Positions 5,600-9,331 of a stretch of DNA of 9,331 bases are shown in pieces; positions within the stretch are counted from its first letter, which is position 1, and each line of letters opens with the position of its first letter. The position numbers were made by a program, and so were the translations under genes. Source of the DNA: an uncultured Rhodobacter sp. Its GTDB lineage: Bacteria; Pseudomonadota; Alphaproteobacteria; Rhodobacterales; Rhodobacteraceae. The DNA lies in assembly GCA_937901435.1 (NCBI GenBank), contig CALGTJ010000088.1:1-9331 (forward strand). The letters run 5' to 3'. The notes under the pieces were generated by a model, which was not told the origin of the DNA, did no database searches, and worked only from the letters and a program-made list of their open reading frames with translations.

Positions 5600-6961
5600 T
5601 TATGCCTTTTCGAACCCCCGCGCGATTTCCCAGTCGGTGACGGCCTTGTCAAATTCTTCCTGCTCCCATTCAGCGGCGCGGGTGTAGTGGTCGATAACGT
5701 CGTCGCCCATCGCCTGCCGCAAAACCACCGAGCCGCGCAAAGTTTGGGTCGCGGCGCGCAGGGTTTGCGGGATGTCGGCGGCCTTGGCGTCCTCGTAGAC
5801 ATCGCCGGTGGTCGCCGGGGCAAGCGTCATCTTGTCCTCGATTCCCTTGATCCCGGCGGCCAGCATAGCGGCCTGCGCCAGATAGGGGTTCAGGTCAGAG
5901 CCACCGATGCGGCATTCGACCCGCACGCCTTTGGTGCCCGCACCGCAAAGGCGGAACCCGGCTGTGCGATTATCAACGGACCAGACGGTCTTGGTTGGGG
6001 CAAAGGTCCCCTTGGAAAAGCGTTTGTAGCTGTTGACGTAGGGCGCAAGGAAATAGGTGTAATCAGGCGAATAGGCGATAAGGCCAGCCATATAGTGACG
6101 CATCAGATCGGACATGCCAAGTTTATCCCCGGCGTCATAAAACAGCGGTGTACCGTCTTTCCAAAGGGATTGATGCACATGGGACGAACTGCCGACGCGA
6201 TCAGGGGCCCATTTCGGCAGAAAGCTGGCCGCGTGCCCCTGCTGCCAAGCGATTTCCTTGACAGCATGTTTTGCGATGCTGTGATGATCCGCGCAATTCA
6301 ACGCCTCGGCGTAGCGGATGTTCAACTCTTCCTGACCCGCCTCTGCCTCACCCTTGGTGTTTTCCACCGGGATCCCGGCGGCATAAAGGTGATTGCGCAG
6401 GGGGCGCATCACGGCCTCTTCCTTGGTGGTCTGAAGGATGTGGTAATCCTCGTTATACCCACTGAGCGGCACCAGAGCGCGATAACCATCCTTGCGCAGG
6501 GCGTCATAGCTTTGCTCGAACAGGAAAAACTCCAACTCTGTGGCCATCATTGCCGTGAATCCAAGCGCCTCTAGCCGCGCGATCTGCTTTTTCAGGATGG
6601 CGCGGGGCGAATGCGGGACGGGCTGATGGGTGTGGTGATCCAGAACGTTACATAGCACCATCGCTGTGCCCTCTAGCCAGGGCACCGGGCGGATCGTCGT
6701 CAGGTCCGGCTGCATCACATAATCGCCATAGCCTGCCTGCCAAGAGGTAGAGGCATAGCCGTCCGGCGTCGCCATCTCCAGATCGGTCGCCAGCAGGTAG
6801 TTGCAGCAATGGGTCTCGCGGTAGGAATGTTCGACAAAATTCGCCGCGTGAAAGCGTTTGCCCATCAGACGCCCCTGCATATCGACAAGGCACACAAGTA
6901 CGGTGTCGATACTGCCATCGGTTACGCGGGCTTTGAGGTCATCAAAGGTCATAATGGGCAT
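5600..6961 (-). CDS. Glutamine-synthetase family gamma-glutamyl-amine ligase
   Basis: This is an ATP-dependent ligase of the glutamine synthetase fold, probably joining glutamate to an amine through the gamma-carboxyl. Its 453 residues keep the family residues: E142 and E144 (TELEFF); E205 and E212 (E-x3-GQ-x-E); H261 and H263 (SSSHVHQS); N331-R332; R348 with E349 and R351 (RVECR); and NPYL at 358-361. The E-x3-GQ-x-E spacing is one residue shorter than in GlnA (HHEVATAGQNE) and is closer to amine-using relatives, as far as I recall. A Tyr at 389 (GDVYED) lies near the place of the GlnA adenylylation Tyr, without the NLYDLP context. The start ATG at 6961 has AGGAG 8 nt upstream; an in-frame ATG at 7066 would add 35 unlikely residues. 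Candidates are ethanolamine, polyamine or methylamide gamma-glutamyl ligases. The alcohol dehydrogenase downstream favours an amino alcohol. Confidence 0.88.
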   Translation of the reverse strand: MPIMTFDDLKARVTDGSIDTVLVCLVDMQGRLMGKRFHAANFVEHSYRETHCCNYLLATDLEMATPDGYASTSWQAGYGDYVMQPDLTTIRPVPWLEGTAMVLCNVLDHHTHQPVPHSPRAILKKQIARLEALGFTAMMATELEFFLFEQSYDALRKDGYRALVPLSGYNEDYHILQTTKEEAVMRPLRNHLYAAGIPVENTKGEAEAGQEELNIRYAEALNCADHHSIAKHAVKEIAWQQGHAASFLPKWAPDRVGSSSHVHQSLWKDGTPLFYDAGDKLGMSDLMRHYMAGLIAYSPDYTYFLAPYVNSYKRFSKGTFAPTKTVWSVDNRTAGFRLCGAGTKGVRVECRIGGSDLNPYLAQAAMLAAGIKGIEDKMTLAPATTGDVYEDAKAADIPQTLRAATQTLRGSVVLRQAMGDDVIDHYTRAAEWEQEEFDKAVTDWEIARGFEKA

Positions 6962-7116
6962 TGGGGCGGCTCCTGTCGAAAACACTCTTGGAAAGAGGGG
7001 CGGCACGTTGGACCCCTGACGTAGTTCTGACCCGAAGGTGTAGAGAGGTCCAGCCCGTCCGGTCACTTCCTTATCATCGCAAAAGCGTTTGATCGGTATT
7101 GCAGCGGTATGCGGCT

Positions 7117-7136
7117 GTTTTGCCCCGTTTCAAAAC
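7117..7136. repeat. GTTTTG-N8-CAAAAC inverted repeat upstream of the ligase
   Basis: Six-base perfect arms are separated by 8 nt, about 155 nt upstream of the ligase start. On the - strand it overlaps a TTGAAA that could be a -35, but no good -10 follows. It could be a regulator site or chance. There is no run of T that would make it a terminator. Confidence 0.35.
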
Positions 7137-7382
7137 CGGACCCTGTCGCGCGGTGTCGGCTTGATCCATCGGGTCGTAGTCACGCCGGTCAGATTTGACG
7201 GGCGGATTTTGCGGTCACGGGTATGAAGGCGGGTGCGCCTGCTTCAATTCACCGTAGCGTTAATAAATGGCACGACCACAGGATATGGTCTTGCTCTTGG
7301 CACCTAAACCGCGAAACCCGGCCCCGCTGATGAGATTTCGCATCTAAATACAGTGTTGATATATTATTCAGCCAACAGAATG

Positions 7383-7410
7383 TTGACGGTTGCCCAATAG
7401 CGTGTGTAAT
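7383..7410 (+). promoter_or_regulatory. Sigma-70-type promoter for the anchored solute-binding protein
   Basis: TTGACG (7383-7388, 5 of 6 to TTGACA) and TGTAAT (7405-7410, 5 of 6 to TATAAT) are separated by 16 nt, just downstream of an AT-rich tract that may help polymerase binding. Transcription would start near 7417, leaving about 60 nt of leader before the ATG at 7479. Confidence 0.6.
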
Positions 7411-7438
7411 TTCCAGCGCTAACAGAGGCCTTCGATAC

Positions 7439-7456
7439 ACCACTAGCTGTAGTGGT
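7439..7456 (+). promoter_or_regulatory. Leader hairpin or operator ACCACTA-GCTG-TAGTGGT
   Basis: A perfect 7-bp inverted repeat with a 4-nt loop lies between the promoter and the start codon. In RNA it would form a hairpin that buries the GTG at 7452, arguing for ATG 7479 as the start. As DNA it could also be a repressor site just downstream of transcription start. Confidence 0.45.
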
Positions 7457-7478
7457 CCGAGTGGGGATAATCGGATCG

Positions 7479-7871
7479 ATGCAAGAGCCAGATGATACGA
7501 AACCACAGGACGGCGACCGCAAAAAGTCGTCCATCCAGTCGGTCAAGATAAAACGGATGCCCGGCTCGCCGCATATGCGGCTCACGCCGGTTTCAGCGCC
7601 AGCGCCAGTGCCCGATCACGCTGCGCACGCGCAACAGCCAGCGCCTCATCCCCCTCTGTCCGGGGCCGGTGACACCGAAACACTGTTGCAACACCCCGAC
7701 CATGCGTCGCGCGCCCAGACCACGACGGCACAAGACCGACCGATCAAGACACCATTTTCGACCCCACCTGCGTTCAAAATAAAATGGCCGAACTTCAGTC
7801 CGATCATCAAACTCGGGATGACAGCCGCCGCTTTGACGGTCCTGATCCTGACGTTTCTTGTGCCTGCATAG
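7479..7871 (+). CDS. N-terminal part (cytosolic region and membrane anchor) of a split solute-binding protein
   Basis: From ATG 7479 the product is 130 aa. A Pro/Ala/His-rich hydrophilic region without recognisable domain (1 to about 108) leads to one hydrophobic segment, LGMTAAALTVLILTFLVPA (112-130), preceded by K100, K102 and K111. That charge pattern puts the N-terminus in the cytoplasm. The frame stops at TAG 7869-7871 directly after the helix. The same frame then stays open through GPQDIRDVTPLAATVV into the solute-binding domain and ends at 8789. The two parts therefore look like one 436-residue protein cut by an amber codon. A mutation, a sequencing error or readthrough could explain it. 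An in-frame GTG at 7452 would add nine residues but lies in the leader hairpin. The GGGGA at 7463-7467 is an indifferent ribosome-binding site. Confidence 0.65.
   Translation: MQEPDDTKPQDGDRKKSSIQSVKIKRMPGSPHMRLTPVSAPAPVPDHAAHAQQPAPHPPLSGAGDTETLLQHPDHASRAQTTTAQDRPIKTPFSTPPAFKIKWPNFSPIIKLGMTAAALTVLILTFLVPA
7869..7871 (+). other. In-frame TAG interrupting the anchored solute-binding protein
   Basis: TAG stands between GCA and GGG codons, at codon 131 counted from ATG 7479. Codons on both sides have GC-rich third positions in the same frame, and the next stop is at the end of the solute-binding domain. TGG or CAG is one base away from TAG, so a single substitution would create it. Confidence 0.8.
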
Positions 7872-7916
7872 GGGCCACAAGATATTCGCGATGTTACCCC
7901 GCTTGCCGCCACGGTC

Positions 7917-8789
7917 GTGCCGGGGGCTGCGGGGCTACCTTCTGGGTCGGCGGTGGTCGCCCCTGTATCCACCCCGGTTGCTGTTGCAAATCCTGCCCCG
8001 CTGACCTCGCCGCGTCAAGTGATGCCGCGGCCCGCTTACCCCGAGAACCCTCAGCTTAAACTGCTGACGGGTGGGCACTATGCACCATTCACCGATCAGG
8101 ACTTGCCCGGTGAGGGCATGGTGACGGAACTGGTCCACGCCGCTCTGGATATCACCCCCTCGCCGCTCACCTATTCCGTCACATGGGAAAACGATTGGTC
8201 CCGGCATCTCTTTCCGCTGCTCAGTGACAAGACCTTTGATCTGGGCTTTCCTTGGCTGAAACCGGATTGTCAGGCGACACCCACCGATGAGCGTTGCACG
8301 AATTTCCTGTATTCCGATCCACTGATGATCCTGCCGATCATGTTGTTCGTGCGCGAAGACAATCAGTTTCGCTTTCAAAGCGACGCGGATATCGTCGGCA
8401 AACGCCTGTGTCGCCCCCAAGGGTATTTCACTCATGATCTGGAACGCAGCGACCGGCGGTGGTTGTCCAAAGGCCTGATCACCCTCGTCGAGGGCAAGGA
8501 TCCTGCTGACTGTCTGAAACAGGTCCTTATGGGAAATGTCGATGCGGCGACGATCAACCTGTTTCTTGGCGCAACGCTGACGTTGGAAATGGGCCTGCGC
8601 AACGCGATCCTGCCGCTGGAACGGCCCCTGTCCCAAGAAGGTTTGTATGTGGTGACCTCAAAGGCCCATTGGCGGGGGAAATCCCACCTCAATCAGATCA
8701 ACGCCGGTCTGCAAAAACTCAAGGACGAGGGGCGATACCACGAAATCGTGTCCCGTCATATGGAATTGTTCCGCTCGCAGCTTCAGTAA
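7917..8789 (+). CDS. C-terminal part: family-3 periplasmic solute-binding domain (SBP_bac_3)
   Basis: The open frame after the amber codon runs from 7872; the first usable start is GTG 7917 (290 aa), which has no ribosome-binding site. The first 45 or so residues are an Ala/Pro/Val linker. The rest looks like a family-3 binding protein: LKLLTGGHYAPFTDQDLPGEGMVTELV at the ligand entry, FDLGFPWLKP, a Cys pair spaced by seven residues (PDCQATPTDERCTNFLYSD), then FVREDNQFRF, and a last lobe with VGKRLCRPQGY, ADCLKQVLMGNVDAA and EGLYVVTSK. Such domains bind amino acids or other small polar ligands outside the inner membrane. Here there is no signal peptide of its own, and export would need the anchor encoded before the TAG. 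No ABC permease or ATPase is nearby, so a sensing or scavenging role is as likely as transport. As it stands the gene may be a pseudogene. Confidence 0.8.
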   Translation: MPGAAGLPSGSAVVAPVSTPVAVANPAPLTSPRQVMPRPAYPENPQLKLLTGGHYAPFTDQDLPGEGMVTELVHAALDITPSPLTYSVTWENDWSRHLFPLLSDKTFDLGFPWLKPDCQATPTDERCTNFLYSDPLMILPIMLFVREDNQFRFQSDADIVGKRLCRPQGYFTHDLERSDRRWLSKGLITLVEGKDPADCLKQVLMGNVDAATINLFLGATLTLEMGLRNAILPLERPLSQEGLYVVTSKAHWRGKSHLNQINAGLQKLKDEGRYHEIVSRHMELFRSQLQ

Positions 8790-8814
8790 CTTCTGTCACG
8801 CGCCGTGAACATCC

Positions 8815-8852
8815 TGTAGCGCCGAGCCCCCACTCGGCGCTACAGTCTTTTT
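8815..8852 (+). terminator. Strong intrinsic terminator after the solute-binding protein
   Basis: TGTAGCGCCGAG (8815-8826) and CTCGGCGCTACA (8833-8844) form a perfect 12-bp stem with a 6-nt loop, followed by GTCTTTTT. It lies 26 nt after the stop at 8789. Its intact state shows that the transcription unit still has a proper end despite the amber codon. Confidence 0.93.
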
Positions 8853-9018
8853 CGCGCTCTGCCTCTGCGGTTTGCAAATAAATCAAGGCCTTACCGGCCA
8901 GGCAACCGCATCCGCCTCGGCCCCCAAAATGAGTGTTGGAGGAAACACAACTTCGTGGCAACATACCCCGACGATGCACAGACATGGCTGCGCGGACTAT
9001 TCAAGAATGGATGATTGA

Positions 9019-9294
9019 ATGAAAAAAGTGATTTTCACCCTTGGCCTGTCTCTCGCTCTTGCCAGCACAGCCTACGCCCAAAGCTATAACTGCCAGCAGG
9101 GCGGCCTGAACGCGACAGAGCGCACAATCTGCCAATATTCCGACCTGGGTTATCAGGATAGCGAGATGGCGCGGCTTTGGGGTCTGCTTACAGCCAGTGA
9201 CAGAAATGCAATGCGCGCGGGACAGCGTCAGTGGCTGAAAGAGCGCAATTGGTGCGGGACAGATTACAGTTGCATCTATACTGGGAGTCACTGA
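9019..9294 (+). CDS. Small secreted LprI-like (DUF1311) protein
   Basis: The 91-aa product starts with a clear signal peptide (MKKVIFTLGLSLALASTAYA, cleavage before QSYNC). The mature part has four cysteines (C25, C38, C79, C85), TERTIC at 33-38 and QRQWLKERNWC at 69-79, the pattern of the LprI N-terminal/DUF1311 family: a short helical, disulfide-bonded periplasmic domain linked in some bacteria with lysozyme inhibition. That activity is known for a few members only and is not shown here. It ends six residues after the last Cys, somewhat shorter than many relatives, and the other frames offer no better continuation. The start has a weak GGA 8 nt upstream, and it lies behind the strong terminator, so it must use its own promoter, which I could not place. 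Confidence 0.82.
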   Translation: MKKVIFTLGLSLALASTAYAQSYNCQQGGLNATERTICQYSDLGYQDSEMARLWGLLTASDRNAMRAGQRQWLKERNWCGTDYSCIYTGSH

Positions 9295-9331
9295 AGACCC
9301 GAGATTTGAAGGGTTGACGTCCAAGCGGGCA

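Larger units (their letters stand above)
6962..7478. other. Divergent intergenic region
   Basis: This 517-bp stretch lies between the ligase (-) and the anchored solute-binding protein (+). Short open frames on both strands have neither convincing composition nor ribosome-binding sites. It holds a GTTTTG/CAAAAC inverted repeat (7117-7136), an AT-rich tract near 7345-7370, a + strand promoter and a leader hairpin. I could not place a convincing promoter for the ligase or any tRNA or known riboswitch. Confidence 0.6.

Noticed and set aside
5135..6574. A 479-codon open frame on the + strand across the dehydrogenase and ligase
   Set aside because: It is antisense to two well-recognised genes, matches no family I know, and has no ribosome-binding site.
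7261..7330. TGGCAC motifs that could start sigma-54 promoters
   Set aside because: The second element (TTGCA or TTGCT at the proper distance) is missing after both copies.
7249..7506. An 85-codon - strand frame in the intergenic region
   Set aside because: The composition is not protein-like, no ribosome-binding site precedes it, and it overlaps the + strand promoter and leader hairpin.
8929..9018. A 29-codon + strand frame ending exactly before the LprI-like start
   Set aside because: The abutting stop/start is suggestive, but the peptide has no recognisable character and the GGAGG nearby lies inside it rather than before its ATG. It may be chance.

Overview
The window looks like chromosome of an alphaproteobacterium, most likely Rhodobacteraceae (roseobacter group). 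The coding regions are GC-rich with GC-rich third codon positions, the ribosome-binding sites are GGAG-type, and the proteins read like roseobacter enzymes. No rRNA, tRNA, insertion sequence or CRISPR array was seen.

Layout from left to right. (1) Positions 1-585, + strand: what looks like the tail of one gene, then an unrecognised Ala/Pro/Gln/Asn-rich protein. That protein has no good start in its coding frame and ends in five QN-x-A-x pentapeptide repeats. (2) Positions 650-4140, - strand: a four-gene pyrimidine-reduction operon, read from right to left as preT, a 108-aa secreted protein, a 174-aa secreted protein, then preA. PreT and PreA together form the bacterial NAD(P)H-dependent dihydropyrimidine dehydrogenase (uracil/thymine to the 5,6-dihydro forms). 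They are normally adjacent. Here two small exported, cysteine-containing proteins sit tightly between them. A palindrome over the putative preT promoter matches 11 of 14 fixed positions of the RutR box as I recall it. (3) Positions 4264-6961, - strand: a glutamine-synthetase-like gamma-glutamyl ligase followed by an iron-dependent alcohol dehydrogenase and a clear intrinsic terminator. The pair suggests glutamylation of an amine or amino alcohol followed by oxidation of the conjugate. (4) Positions 6962-7478: a divergent intergenic region with a good + strand promoter and a leader hairpin. (5) Positions 7479-8789, + strand: a single reading frame for a membrane-anchored family-3 solute-binding protein, cut by an in-frame TAG right after the membrane helix, then a strong terminator. 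(6) Positions 9019-9294, + strand: a small secreted LprI-like (DUF1311) protein.

The strongest leads are the two secreted proteins embedded in the cytoplasmic preT/preA operon, the RutR-like operator in front of it, the amber codon in the solute-binding protein, and the ligase/dehydrogenase pair. No wholly new system is proven by the sequence. The preT-secreted-secreted-preA operon is the best candidate for something undescribed.
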